Shown here one piece after another: positions 8,088 through 16,064 of a DNA stretch of 41,759 nt (its first letter is position 1; every line of letters begins with the position of its first letter). Under the pieces are notes generated by a model. That model ran no database searches and was not told the DNA's origin. It saw only the letters and a list, made by a program, of their open reading frames with translations. Both the position numbers and the translations under genes were made by a program. This DNA comes from Candidatus Gastranaerophilales bacterium. GTDB lineage: Bacteria > Cyanobacteriota > Vampirovibrionia > Gastranaerophilales > Gastranaerophilaceae. The DNA lies in NCBI GenBank assembly GCA_017467305.1, contig JAFTSM010000063.1:1-41759 (forward strand). Direction: 5' to 3'.

Positions 8088-8954
8088 TTAGTGATTTATT
8101 GAAAAATAAATTTCTTTTAACCTTTTTTTACTAATATGAGTATATAGTTGGGTAGTAGAAACATCACTATGTCCCAAAAGTTCTTGTACAACTCTCAAAT
8201 CAGCACCATTTTCTAATAAATGTGTTGCAAATGAATGCCTAATTGTATGTGGAGAAATGTTTTTATTAATATTTTTACCAATAGAATTTATAAAAACATA
8301 TACGTCTTGTCTCGTTAATTTTTTTCCATTTTCTTTTATAAAACAATATTTTGAATTTAAATTAAATTTTTTTATTATATATTCTCTTTCACTCAAATAT
8401 TTTTTGATTGACTGACAAGCTTTATTCCCAATAGGTACTATTCTTTCTTTTGAACCTTTCCCAATACATCTAATATATTTTGCGTTTAAATCAATATTAG
8501 ATAATTGTATCTCTGTCAATTCAGAAACACGCAATCCCGCAGCATATAATAATTCAAGTATTGCTGCATTTAAAAGAGATAAATTCGATTCTAATAAACT
8601 CGTAATTTCTTTCATTGATAATACTTTAGGTAATCGTTTTGGTAATTTGGGTTGTTCTAACACTAAAGCTGGATTATGTTGAATAATTTCATTTATACAC
8701 AACCAATTAAAAAAACCTTTTATAGATGCTATTTCTCTTGTGATACTCCTCGGAGTGTATCTTTTATCATATAAACTCTTAATATACATATTTAGATGTA
8801 TACGCATGATTTGAGAATAATCTTCAACACCTTGCGAAACAAAAAAATCAGATAGTGAATATAAATCACTACGATACGCAAGCAAAGTATTAACAGATAA
8901 ACCACGCTCAATTTCTAAATATTCAATATACTGAGAAATATAATGAATTAACAT
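8088..8954 (-). CDS. xerD: XerC/XerD-type tyrosine recombinase
   Basis: 288 aa site-specific recombinase of the kind that resolves chromosome dimers at dif. It has an N-terminal SAM-like core-binding domain (about 1-90) and a complete catalytic set: Arg142, Lys166, His236-x2-Arg239, His262 and Tyr271. The LGHSDVSTTQLYTH end is closer to XerD than XerC. The length and the absence of neighbouring phage genes favour a housekeeping Xer over a mobile integrase, although the XerC/D choice is uncertain. No ribosome binding site is visible. An extended -10 box sits 6 nt before the ATG. Confidence 0.88.
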   Translation of the reverse strand: MLIHYISQYIEYLEIERGLSVNTLLAYRSDLYSLSDFFVSQGVEDYSQIMRIHLNMYIKSLYDKRYTPRSITREIASIKGFFNWLCINEIIQHNPALVLEQPKLPKRLPKVLSMKEITSLLESNLSLLNAAILELLYAAGLRVSELTEIQLSNIDLNAKYIRCIGKGSKERIVPIGNKACQSIKKYLSEREYIIKKFNLNSKYCFIKENGKKLTRQDVYVFINSIGKNINKNISPHTIRHSFATHLLENGADLRVVQELLGHSDVSTTQLYTHISKKRLKEIYFSINH

Positions 8955-8960
8955 AAGATA

Positions 8961-8969
8961 ATATTAGCA
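8961..8969 (-). promoter_or_regulatory. Extended -10 box placed for a leaderless xer start
   Basis: TGCTAATAT (TGn plus hexamer, minus strand) is followed by 6 nt (TATCTT) and the ATG at 8954. The short gap to the next gene upstream leaves little room for any other promoter. Confidence 0.5.
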
Positions 8970-8989
8970 TTTTTAATACAAAAAGTTAA

Positions 8990-10816
8990 TTATAAATACT
9001 TCCTTGTTTTTTGAACAACAGAATCTGTGCTTTTAAGTATAGAATTTACTTTTGCATCTAGTTCAGCAGAATTATCTTGTGGAACATATGGCTCAATTGA
9101 AGGGATATATCTATCTTGTTTTTTATCCTTATCAAAAATATTTAAAGCAGCAATTTCATCTTGAGCTTGTTGAGGCTTTATCGGTTGAGAATCTGAAGAA
9201 TGTACTGGAGTTGATGCAACAGTTGCTTGTTCTTCTGGTAGTTGAGTCCATTTTTTGATTAAATTTGTATCGGAAGATTTACTAGGGTCAAATGATTCAA
9301 GAGAATTTTGTTCTGACACTTTTTGAGCCTCAAGGTTATTAATATCTCCATTTGATTTAGAATCTTCGCCATTTGAAGCATTTTGTTTTGCCAAGTAGGC
9401 TTTAGGTTCACCAAAAATTTTATGACACAATTTAGTTATTGGTTTTTGAATTAAAGGTTGGACAACAAACATAATTAACGCAAATCTGCCTAAACCACCT
9501 ACAAAACCTTTTAATGTAGGTTGAGGAATTTTTATCTTTTTACCTGCAATAGTTGCAAATTTAGGTGTTTTCATTTTATCTAACCCAAGCCCTAAAATAG
9601 AACCAGCGGCTTTTAAAGGTTTTTCCCAGAATTTTAGTTTTGCACCGTCTTTTTTCAAAGTTTTAGCAATTTGTTTAGCTTCTTTTAAACCTTTACCTGC
9701 TAAATCAGCAACTTTTGTTTCATCAACGCCTTTTAAAAGAAGTTTTCGTTGCATTTTTGCTACTTTTAAACCTTCTTTTGATAGTGTTTCATCTATATTT
9801 GTTTTTGTAACTAAATCAGTAAGAGCTTTTTTGCCACTTTCTGTCATACCTCTATATTTATTACCTGCAGCTTTATATACAAGATTAATACTTGGTTGGA
9901 ACAAAATCATACCCAAATATTGTTCTGAAAGTACATGCATAAATGTTGCTTTTTTCTCGCCTTTAGGAGCTTCTTTAGTGGCTTTAACAGCATTCATAAT
10001 AGAGCTTGCCATAAAGAATAAAGAAATTAATCCACCACCATAAGTAGCTATGTCTTTAGTTCTTACTACACCTTTAGAGAAAGCCTTACCTAAAGTTGTA
10101 TCACCAACTTTTGAAGCAGCGGCAGCAGCTTTGTTTCTTATACTAGAGAAATTTTTATCTACAATTTGTATTCCGTTATCAGCAAAATCATCAACTATAT
10201 CCAAAATTTGTTTAGTTGAAAATGTTTTATCTGTACCAATATCTTTAATTGCTTGTTTTGTTTTTTCACTTATACCAGAGGATAATAATTCATCTAGTCC
10301 TTCTGGATTTGCTACAGCTTCAGCAAGCTTTGAAACAACTTTTTGTGCCTCATCATCTAATTTGCTTGCCATAGTTTCTGCAAAGGTTGAAGATTTCGCC
10401 ATTGAACAAATAGGAGTCGCTTTATATGTATTGGTAAAATACTTTGTGAAAGTATTCTCAGAAATTTTCTTTTTTGTAGTTGCTAATTTTTCTGGAGATA
10501 AGAATTTTTCCAAATGAAATTTATCATAAATATTATCACCCAATTTTGCTGCCTTACCAAGAACATTTGTTTTTGTATCTCCAGCCATTCTACCATCAAG
10601 AAATTTATCAACAACATACAATAAAGGAACTAAAGGAGCTGCTTGTGAAAATCCTCCGTCATCAGCAGATGAACTAATTGTTTTAACTGCTGAGTTGCTT
10701 TCAAAACTATCAGAAACAACTTGAGAAGATTTTGCTATCGTTTGTTGAACGTCTTCCTTATTTATATCAACTTTGGGAAGAGAATAATTCCCAGTAGCGT
10801 TAAAACTCTGCACCAT
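8990..10816 (-). CDS. Large lineage-specific protein with membrane segments
   Basis: 608 aa of unknown function. Ser/Thr/Lys/Ala-rich, with hydrophobic segments near residues 262-282 (GGGLISLFFMASSIMNAV), about 300-315 and about 433-455 (GRFALIMFVVQPLI), a helical middle region, and a polar C-terminal tail rich in Gln, Ser and Asp. Its overall make-up (Ala/Lys helices with scattered membrane segments) resembles the protein at 24422, and the two may be distant relatives. Ribosome binding site AAGGAG. It sits downstream of the gene at 10949 but is separated from it by a terminator. Confidence 0.65.
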   Translation of the reverse strand: MVQSFNATGNYSLPKVDINKEDVQQTIAKSSQVVSDSFESNSAVKTISSSADDGGFSQAAPLVPLLYVVDKFLDGRMAGDTKTNVLGKAAKLGDNIYDKFHLEKFLSPEKLATTKKKISENTFTKYFTNTYKATPICSMAKSSTFAETMASKLDDEAQKVVSKLAEAVANPEGLDELLSSGISEKTKQAIKDIGTDKTFSTKQILDIVDDFADNGIQIVDKNFSSIRNKAAAAASKVGDTTLGKAFSKGVVRTKDIATYGGGLISLFFMASSIMNAVKATKEAPKGEKKATFMHVLSEQYLGMILFQPSINLVYKAAGNKYRGMTESGKKALTDLVTKTNIDETLSKEGLKVAKMQRKLLLKGVDETKVADLAGKGLKEAKQIAKTLKKDGAKLKFWEKPLKAAGSILGLGLDKMKTPKFATIAGKKIKIPQPTLKGFVGGLGRFALIMFVVQPLIQKPITKLCHKIFGEPKAYLAKQNASNGEDSKSNGDINNLEAQKVSEQNSLESFDPSKSSDTNLIKKWTQLPEEQATVASTPVHSSDSQPIKPQQAQDEIAALNIFDKDKKQDRYIPSIEPYVPQDNSAELDAKVNSILKSTDSVVQKTRKYL

Positions 10817-10911
10817 GAAACCTTACTCCTTTATATAATAATTAAAACAAATAAAAATTTTAATTGCTTAATACTAAAAATGAGCAATAGCTTTTATTAC
10901 AAAAGTTCACA

Positions 10912-10938
10912 CAAAAAGACAGCCATTTCGGCTGTCTC
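10912..10938 (-). terminator. Rho-independent terminator of the gene at 10949
   Basis: On the minus strand GACAGCC and GGCTGTC form a stem around GAAAT, followed by TTTTTGTG. It lies 11 nt past the stop codon of the 10949-11692 gene. Confidence 0.8.
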
Positions 10939-10948
10939 AAAATTTATA

Positions 10949-11692
10949 TTAACCATTAGAAAATAACTTAAATGTTCTATCTACGTTACTACTAATTATT
11001 TCTTTTACTGAATCATATTCCTTTGATACGGCTTCGTGCTGAGTTTCTAACTGCTTCATATCCATATCTAAACGATTATCTTGACGAGAAATTCTTGCTG
11101 TTTCATAGTCATATTTACTTTGAGCCTTAGCATCGTCAGAAGTATCTAAAACGTATTGCATTTCTGTATCAGATTCTAAAGTAGAGAGTGAAATACCAGA
11201 TTTTGATGTATTTGTATCAAAAATAAACAATAAGCCATTTAAAACAGAGTTTTGAAGAACTTGTTTATTTGAATACATATCAGAAGCATCAACTAACTCG
11301 TAAGTTTTACCATTCATCGTAGCTGTATTTGCTTTTTCACTAATACTATCAAAAAGGTCATTACCCTCTGAATCCTTTGGCATTACCCATTGATCGTTTT
11401 CATCTTTTCTTATGTAAATACGACTTTCAGAAGCATCTGTGAGTAAGTAACCCATTTCAACCATATTTTCATAAGTCAAATCTTCAACAGAATAACCTTT
11501 TTGTTCTGATGAATCCGGAATTTTAATTGTCAGCTTATAATTACTTATAGCTTCATTATATTCCTTTGAAATTTTTTCTGACTCCCACGCCAACTGATTT
11601 TGTCGTTGGGAAATCATAATTTGTGCAAGCTCAATGTCACTCAACCTTGAGGTCAACATTAACAATCTGCCTTGTGATGATGATAATCCCAT
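10949..11692 (-). CDS. Coiled-coil protein starting MGLSSSQGRLLMLTSR
   Basis: 247 aa, soluble, no signal peptide. The N-terminal 60 residues (S-x-GRLLxLTSRxxDIELAQ...) and the C-terminal 60 (DNRLDMDMKQLETQHEAVSKEYDSVKEII) are helical. The centre is an acidic, Ser/Thr/Asp-rich domain. From memory, similar N-termini recur in uncultured gut bacteria, and the helix-domain-helix plan recalls self-assembling filament proteins such as flagellin-like subunits, but there is no real match to name. Ribosome binding site TGGAG. A single-gene unit with its own terminator. Confidence 0.65.
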   Translation of the reverse strand: MGLSSSQGRLLMLTSRLSDIELAQIMISQRQNQLAWESEKISKEYNEAISNYKLTIKIPDSSEQKGYSVEDLTYENMVEMGYLLTDASESRIYIRKDENDQWVMPKDSEGNDLFDSISEKANTATMNGKTYELVDASDMYSNKQVLQNSVLNGLLFIFDTNTSKSGISLSTLESDTEMQYVLDTSDDAKAQSKYDYETARISRQDNRLDMDMKQLETQHEAVSKEYDSVKEIISSNVDRTFKLFSNG

Positions 11693-11796
11693 CGCTTTGT
11701 TTCTCCAACTTCTAATTTTGTTTTACATTAATGTTTATCGACATTTTTTCTATAAAACTTAAATTATATAATCGAAGTGTTAATATTTCGTAACAA

Positions 11797-13362
11797 TTAT
11801 CTATTCTTAATGTAACTTGAGATATCAATTACATTATTTACTTCTTGAGGAATAAAGTACTCACAAGTAGACCATAATAGAGTTTCTGGTATATCATCGC
11901 AAGTTGGGTCACAAACAGCTTTTTGGTTACAGAAGCCTTTTACCATATTGTTTGTACCATCAATTTTAGGTGAAAAATATGCACAAGATTGGCAAATTTT
12001 CATTCTAAATCCGTGTTGTTCTAATATATCAGAAATATTTTTTACAGCATCACACATTCTAACATAACTTTGTGTTGTTTCTTGAGACTTGTTTTTATAT
12101 CTAAATATGGCTTTTTTAAATCCACCTTCAGAAATCAAGTCCATTGTGCAAGGGAACACATTTCTACCATTGGTAACATTTACTGAAACAGTTACCTTTT
12201 CAACATTTAATTTTTCTTTTTTCTTTGAAAATTTAAACATTTTTTTAAAAATTTTAGAATCAGCAACCAAATCATACAAAGTATAGAAAGGACAAGTTGC
12301 TAAATATAAAAGAGGTTTAATATATAAATTTGACCTATATACAGAAAGACCAAAAGCAACTGCTAATACAACAGCGATAAATACAGACCACGGAAAATCA
12401 AATAGAAAATAATAATTAAAAGAATAAGTTCCAATAATTACAAGCATAGCGACTAATACTATTGGATTTGGCTTAAACAATGAAAATAAAAACTCAGCAA
12501 ATTTAAAATTTGTAAGAGATTTAAAATTTAAACAATGAGCAAACAATGAAACTTTAAATCCAAAAGAAGGACGTCTAATTTCATAATCTAAAGAAGAAAC
12601 ATATGTTTTAACTTCTGGAACAAATTTAGGAGGATTATTTACGCTTGTAAGTAAGAAAGAATACTTTAATTCAGAATTTGCATCTTTAAAATCAATACAT
12701 TGTACTTTTTCAAGAACATCGTGTTTGATTACTGTAATATCAGAATCAATAGGAACAGCCAATCCCAATTTACTACGACCTGATTTCATAATATTTACAT
12801 TATAATCATTTACATTAGACCATACTTTTTCGTAATAATCTGCTTCTTCTAAAAATATTTCAGTTGAACCAACGACAACACTATTTGTTTGTAAAGCCTC
12901 ATTTACTCGTAATAAAAAGTCAGTTTTAACCATTCTATTTGCATTTAAGAATACATAACCGTCTACTTTTTTGAAAGACATTAAATTTTCTAACAACCAA
13001 GATATAGCTTTATCACGACCAAGTGGTTGGTCATCTGTTAAACGCCACAATTTAGCGCCTCCAACAAACTCTAATTTATTAGAAGAATCATCAGTACAAT
13101 TATCAAGAATTATATGTGTTTGATAATTACCACGAGGATAGTCTTGTTTATTTAATTGTTCTAAGAGGTTAACAATAGTTTTTTCATTGTTATGTGAATA
13201 TATAATAACAATAAGATTTTTATATTCTCTTCTTATATCATCAGAATCTTTTTTCTTTGGATTTAAGAAACTTGCAATTACTATTACTGAAAAATAAACA
13301 GTAAAAATTGCCACATACATAAATAAAACAAATAAAATAAAAATATAAATACTATTTAACAT
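11797..13362 (-). CDS. GT2-like membrane glycosyltransferase with Cys-rich C-terminal domain
   Basis: 521 aa. One N-terminal membrane helix is followed by a GT-A domain (about 45-240) with LIVIIYSHNNE and ILDNCTDDS, the nucleotide-sugar half of GT2 enzymes. Further membrane helices lie at about 300-345. The C-terminal cytoplasmic part (about 390-521) holds a Cys cluster: CQSC, GFCNQKAVCDPTC and STCEYF. The usual D-x-D metal site is replaced by LNANR (about residue 142), and no QxxRW motif is seen, so activity is uncertain. It could be a degenerate synthase or a regulator. Ribosome binding site AGGTGGG. Monocistronic. Confidence 0.75.
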   Translation of the reverse strand: MLNSIYIFILFVLFMYVAIFTVYFSVIVIASFLNPKKKDSDDIRREYKNLIVIIYSHNNEKTIVNLLEQLNKQDYPRGNYQTHIILDNCTDDSSNKLEFVGGAKLWRLTDDQPLGRDKAISWLLENLMSFKKVDGYVFLNANRMVKTDFLLRVNEALQTNSVVVGSTEIFLEEADYYEKVWSNVNDYNVNIMKSGRSKLGLAVPIDSDITVIKHDVLEKVQCIDFKDANSELKYSFLLTSVNNPPKFVPEVKTYVSSLDYEIRRPSFGFKVSLFAHCLNFKSLTNFKFAEFLFSLFKPNPIVLVAMLVIIGTYSFNYYFLFDFPWSVFIAVVLAVAFGLSVYRSNLYIKPLLYLATCPFYTLYDLVADSKIFKKMFKFSKKKEKLNVEKVTVSVNVTNGRNVFPCTMDLISEGGFKKAIFRYKNKSQETTQSYVRMCDAVKNISDILEQHGFRMKICQSCAYFSPKIDGTNNMVKGFCNQKAVCDPTCDDIPETLLWSTCEYFIPQEVNNVIDISSYIKNR

Positions 13363-13501
13363 GTCCCACCTCTCAACATGATTTTATAAAAAAAAGGAAA
13401 TTAATGCCAGTAAAAAATAGAAATAAAATCAATACAATGTAAATTTTTATTAAAAACAGAATTAAAAATCTAAACATTTGTCCAATTCTGGATTATTATA
13501 G

Positions 13502-13567
13502 TTGTAACAAATCCCCAAATCTCCTCCCAAGATTATTAAGTATTAGCTGCAGTGCAGCTTTTTTTTT
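13502..13567 (+). ncRNA. Putative C-rich small RNA ending in a terminator
   Basis: A strong terminator at 13545-13567 stands on the plus strand, while the only neighbour upstream on that side is a gene on the opposite strand, so a short plus-strand transcript must begin in the gap. Just before the hairpin lies unpaired CCCCAAATCTCCTCCCAAG. The CTCCTCCC stretch can pair with Shine-Dalgarno sequences, as C-rich loops of known bacterial sRNAs do (including cyanobacterial Yfr1, by analogy only). The 5' end is a guess. A TATTAT at 13494-13499 may be the -10. The minus strand also has TATAAT here, possibly for the 11797-13362 gene. Confidence 0.35.
13545..13567 (+). terminator. Rho-independent terminator
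   Basis: AGCTGC - AGT - GCAGCT is followed by a run of nine T. It belongs to the putative small RNA immediately upstream and also isolates tRNA-Arg from it. Confidence 0.8.
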
Positions 13568-13629
13568 GCAAAATTTTGCTTGCGAATTTATATTTATGTT
13601 GTATTATATACATTGTAACAATTGAATAT

Positions 13630-13703
13630 GTGCCTGTAGCTCAGCTGGATAGAGTGTTTGGCTACGAACCAAAAGGTCGGGGGTTCGAATCCCTCCAGGC
13701 ACG
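13630..13703 (+). tRNA. tRNA-Arg (anticodon ACG)
   Basis: A complete cloverleaf: acceptor GTGCCTG/CAGGCAC (7 of 7 pairs), D-arm GCTC/GAGT, anticodon stem TTTGG/CCAAA with loop CTACGAA (ACG at 13664-13666), T-arm GGGGG TTCGAAT CCCTC (last pair G-C, one G-T wobble at most), discriminator G. CCA is not encoded: the gene continues as CAT. ACG reads CGN arginine codons after wobble-A deamination. A terminator follows at 13710. A second copy of the 3' end lies 180 bp downstream. Confidence 0.96.
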
Positions 13704-13709
13704 CATAAA

Positions 13710-13740
13710 AACAGAGATAACATTTGTTATCTCTGTTTTT
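13710..13740 (+). terminator. Rho-independent terminator after tRNA-Arg
   Basis: AACAGAGATAAC / GTTATCTCTGTT, a 12-bp stem with an ATTT loop and a T run, starts 7 nt after the tRNA. Confidence 0.85.
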
Positions 13741-13759
13741 ATATTGTAAGTGATTATGA

Positions 13760-13865
13760 GAACCACTTTGCGAAGCAAAGAATAGGTTCGAGCGACTTGT
13801 GAGCAGAGGCTGAAGAATGGAAACGTTGAGTTTTCATTCGTAACGCCGTTTATTGCGAACAAGTC
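13760..13865. repeat. Hairpin-rich insert next to tRNA-Arg
   Basis: Three nested or adjacent stems are visible: GAACC(13760-64)/GGTTC(13785-89) enclosing CTTTGC-GAA-GCAAAG; GACTTGT(13794-800)/ACAAGTC(13859-65); and within it a 10-bp stem 13815-13824 with 13830-13839. The base composition is visibly richer in G and C than the surroundings, and no coding sequence is evident. It sits exactly between the tRNA and a copy of the tRNA's 3' end, as an integrated or miniature mobile element would. Confidence 0.45.
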
Positions 13866-13870
13866 AAGAC

Positions 13871-13889
13871 AATCCCTCAAGGCACGCCA
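13871..13889 (+). repeat. Second copy of the tRNA-Arg 3' end (att-like direct repeat)
   Basis: AATCCCTCAAGGCACGCCA repeats the tRNA-Arg 3' end (13688-13704) with one mismatch over 17 nt and, unlike the tRNA, carries an encoded CCA. No other tRNA arms surround it, so it is a fragment. This is the arrangement left when an element integrates at a tRNA 3' end. Confidence 0.6.
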
Positions 13890-13891
13890 TT

Positions 13892-13916
13892 AACTTCCTA
13901 ATAGGAAGTTTTTTTT
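13892..13916 (+). terminator. Rho-independent terminator
   Basis: AACTTCCT / AGGAAGTT with a run of T directly follows the tRNA 3'-end fragment. It may be the original terminator of the tRNA transcript before the insertion. Confidence 0.75.
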
Positions 13917-13989
13917 ATTTTTTGAGGGATTCTCCCCCTAAAGGGTTCTTACCTTACCACTCAAAAAAAAGAGAACACAATTGTTAAAA

Positions 13990-15582
13990 CTACACATTAT
14001 AAAAAACAATTGTATCATTCAGTTGTATTTTTGTTGTTCCATTAGGAACAAAATACTCCTCACCACGCTTAATTAAAGCAATAAGGTGATTTTCTGGCAA
14101 ACTAATATCTTTAATTTCGAAATCAAGCCATTCATGATTTTTATCAATAAACGTTTCACATAGACTAATATCAACATCAGATTCTGTATGAGTTGAACCA
14201 ATAAGTATTTCATCATTTTCTAAAATCTGAGTAATTCCTTTAGGAACAATTCTCTTTCCATCTCTTGTAATTGTTAAAATCAATGCTTTTCCGTTGAAAT
14301 GAATATCCTTAATACATTGACCAGCCCAAGGATGTGTACGTCCGATAACAACTGTATTCAATGCGATTGCAGATTCTTGTTGAAAATCATTAAAGGTTTT
14401 TCTAACGTCAGTAAATTTATCAATCATATTTGCTTTTTTAGCAATAAAAGGAAGTAAAGAACCTTGAATAGATACTGATAACAATGCAACTACAAAGACA
14501 ATATGAAATAAATCATACACAAGATTAGAACTTTCTGAAACAACCAATATTGCAAATACAATAGAAGCAGCACCTCTCAAACCAGCACTGGATATAAAGA
14601 AAAATTGGTTCCATTTTATTTTAAAAGGAAGAAGAGTTAAAAATACAGCAAAAGGTCTTGCTACGAACGTTAAAAATAAAGTTATCAATATTGCTGGCAA
14701 TATAATTTCTGGTATTTTGTGTGGAAAAGACAAAAAACCAATCAAGAAGAATATAATAACTTGGCATAAAGCTGTTATACCATCAAAGAAATGCATCAAG
14801 TTCAATTTATTTTTTATTTGGCTATTTCCCAAAATAATACCAGTTATATATACACTTAAATAACCATTACCTTGTATTAAATCAGCAACTGAAAAAGATA
14901 AAAGGGCAACAGCAACAATAAAAATAGTATCAGTACCTTCCGTCAAGAGTTTTGTCTTTTTAAGTAAAAAAAGTGCACCATATGCAATTAAAACGCCTAA
15001 CAACAATCCAAAAAATATTTGTTTAAAAAGTAATGGAATGGTAGAAACAGTACTAGAACCCTTTAGCATAGTAATACCTAATATTGTTAGAATATAAGCA
15101 AATGGGTCATTACTACCGCTTTCCATTTCTAAAAGTGATGCCGTATTATATTTAAGATTTAATCTGCGTGAACGCAAAATTGAAAATACAGAAGCTGCAT
15201 CAGTAGAACTTATAACAGAACCAATTAAAAAACTTTCAATAAAAGAAAGTTTCAATACAAAATAACAAAATATGGTACAAAATCCAGCTGTTAAAACAGT
15301 TCCAAAAGAAGACAATAAAATAGCTTGGGCATTGACTTTTACATCACTAATTTTTTTTGTGCAAAAACCGCCATAAAATATAATGAATAATAGTCCAATA
15401 GAACATAATTTAGAAGTTAAATCATAATCATCAAAAGATATTTTCAATATACCGTCAGATCCAAAAAGTACACCTAAAAACATAAAAAATACGAGTGAAG
15501 GCATACCAAGCTTACTTGAAAACTTGTTTGTTATAATACAAGAAAATATAACTATTGCACAAAATAATATAAGAATCGACAT
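13990..15582 (-). CDS. K+/H+ antiporter, CvrA/NhaP2-like, with TrkA-C domain
   Basis: 530 aa. About twelve membrane helices of the monovalent cation:proton antiporter type fill residues 1-385, with the conserved acidic core SSTDAASVFSIL and ESGSNDPFAY (about 127-163). A cytoplasmic TrkA-C-like regulatory domain follows (about 400-480: IKDIHFNGKALIL...ILENDEILIGS) and a second degenerate one ends the protein. The likely role is K+ (or Na+) efflux in exchange for protons. No ribosome binding site is seen. An extended -10 box lies 6 nt before the ATG. Ion specificity is inferred from the family. Confidence 0.88.
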   Translation of the reverse strand: MSILILFCAIVIFSCIITNKFSSKLGMPSLVFFMFLGVLFGSDGILKISFDDYDLTSKLCSIGLLFIIFYGGFCTKKISDVKVNAQAILLSSFGTVLTAGFCTIFCYFVLKLSFIESFLIGSVISSTDAASVFSILRSRRLNLKYNTASLLEMESGSNDPFAYILTILGITMLKGSSTVSTIPLLFKQIFFGLLLGVLIAYGALFLLKKTKLLTEGTDTIFIVAVALLSFSVADLIQGNGYLSVYITGIILGNSQIKNKLNLMHFFDGITALCQVIIFFLIGFLSFPHKIPEIILPAILITLFLTFVARPFAVFLTLLPFKIKWNQFFFISSAGLRGAASIVFAILVVSESSNLVYDLFHIVFVVALLSVSIQGSLLPFIAKKANMIDKFTDVRKTFNDFQQESAIALNTVVIGRTHPWAGQCIKDIHFNGKALILTITRDGKRIVPKGITQILENDEILIGSTHTESDVDISLCETFIDKNHEWLDFEIKDISLPENHLIALIKRGEEYFVPNGTTKIQLNDTIVFYNV

Positions 15583-15588
15583 GCGACT

Positions 15589-15597
15589 ATCATAACA
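15589..15597 (-). promoter_or_regulatory. Extended -10 box placed for a leaderless antiporter start
   Basis: TGTTATGAT (TGn plus TATGAT, minus strand) is followed by 6 nt (AGTCGC) and the ATG at 15582. No Shine-Dalgarno is present. Confidence 0.5.
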
Positions 15598-15636
15598 TAA
15601 AATTATTTATAAATAAATTTTTGGGGAAGAGAATTA

Positions 15637-16011
15637 CTATCTATATGCACACAATGCATTAAATATACTTTTATTAATTGTATTAGGCATTACGGCTAAA
15701 TAATGGGTATTTTCTTTTTGTTCAGTGTCAATCAATCTTCCTTTTCTGTCATAATATGCTACTTTAAGATTTGATAATCTATTTTCTGAACAAAAAGCAG
15801 TACTATGATACAAAACATAAGAAACTTTTTTTAGATTTCTTCTATCATATTGTCCATAATTATAATCTTTAACCCAACCTGTAACAGATGTTCTTGCTTT
15901 TACAATAGATTCATAATCAACTTCTAATCCGTCATTTTGAGGTTCAAAATAAACAGCATAAGCTGAAACTGAAAAAAGTAACGATAAAAATAATACAAAT
16001 AATCTTTTCAT
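15637..16011 (-). CDS. Small secreted protein, possibly surface-adhesin protein E-like
   Basis: 124 aa with a signal peptide (about 1-19, VSAYA). The mature domain has two cysteines (in FCSEN and ALCAY) and the pattern W-x-K-x-Y...YYDRKGRLIDT...PNTINKSIFNALC, which resembles the small Surface_Adh_E family where two Cys form a disulfide. The assignment is tentative. No ribosome binding site. TATAAT is 6 nt before the ATG. Confidence 0.65.
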   Translation of the reverse strand: MKRLFVLFLSLLFSVSAYAVYFEPQNDGLEVDYESIVKARTSVTGWVKDYNYGQYDRRNLKKVSYVLYHSTAFCSENRLSNLKVAYYDRKGRLIDTEQKENTHYLAVMPNTINKSIFNALCAYR

Positions 16012-16017
16012 ATGAAT

Positions 16018-16026
16018 ATTATATCA
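16018..16026 (-). promoter_or_regulatory. Extended -10 box placed for a leaderless start
   Basis: TGATATAAT (perfect TATAAT with TGn) is followed by 6 nt (ATTCAT) and the ATG at 16011. Confidence 0.55.
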
Positions 16027-16064
16027 GATATTGGAGGGGAAAGAGAACACTTATTTGTGTGTGT

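Noticed and set aside
9052-10966. Several plus-strand ORFs opposite the 608-aa gene
   Set aside because: They lie entirely or mostly antisense to a gene with a good start and consistent composition, and they lack ribosome binding sites and family features.
13552-13880. ORFs on both strands over the tRNA, one ending in the WRDSNPRPFGS sequence
   Set aside because: These are translations of the tRNA-Arg and its flank. The WRDSNPRP string is a well-known false protein arising from tRNA genes.
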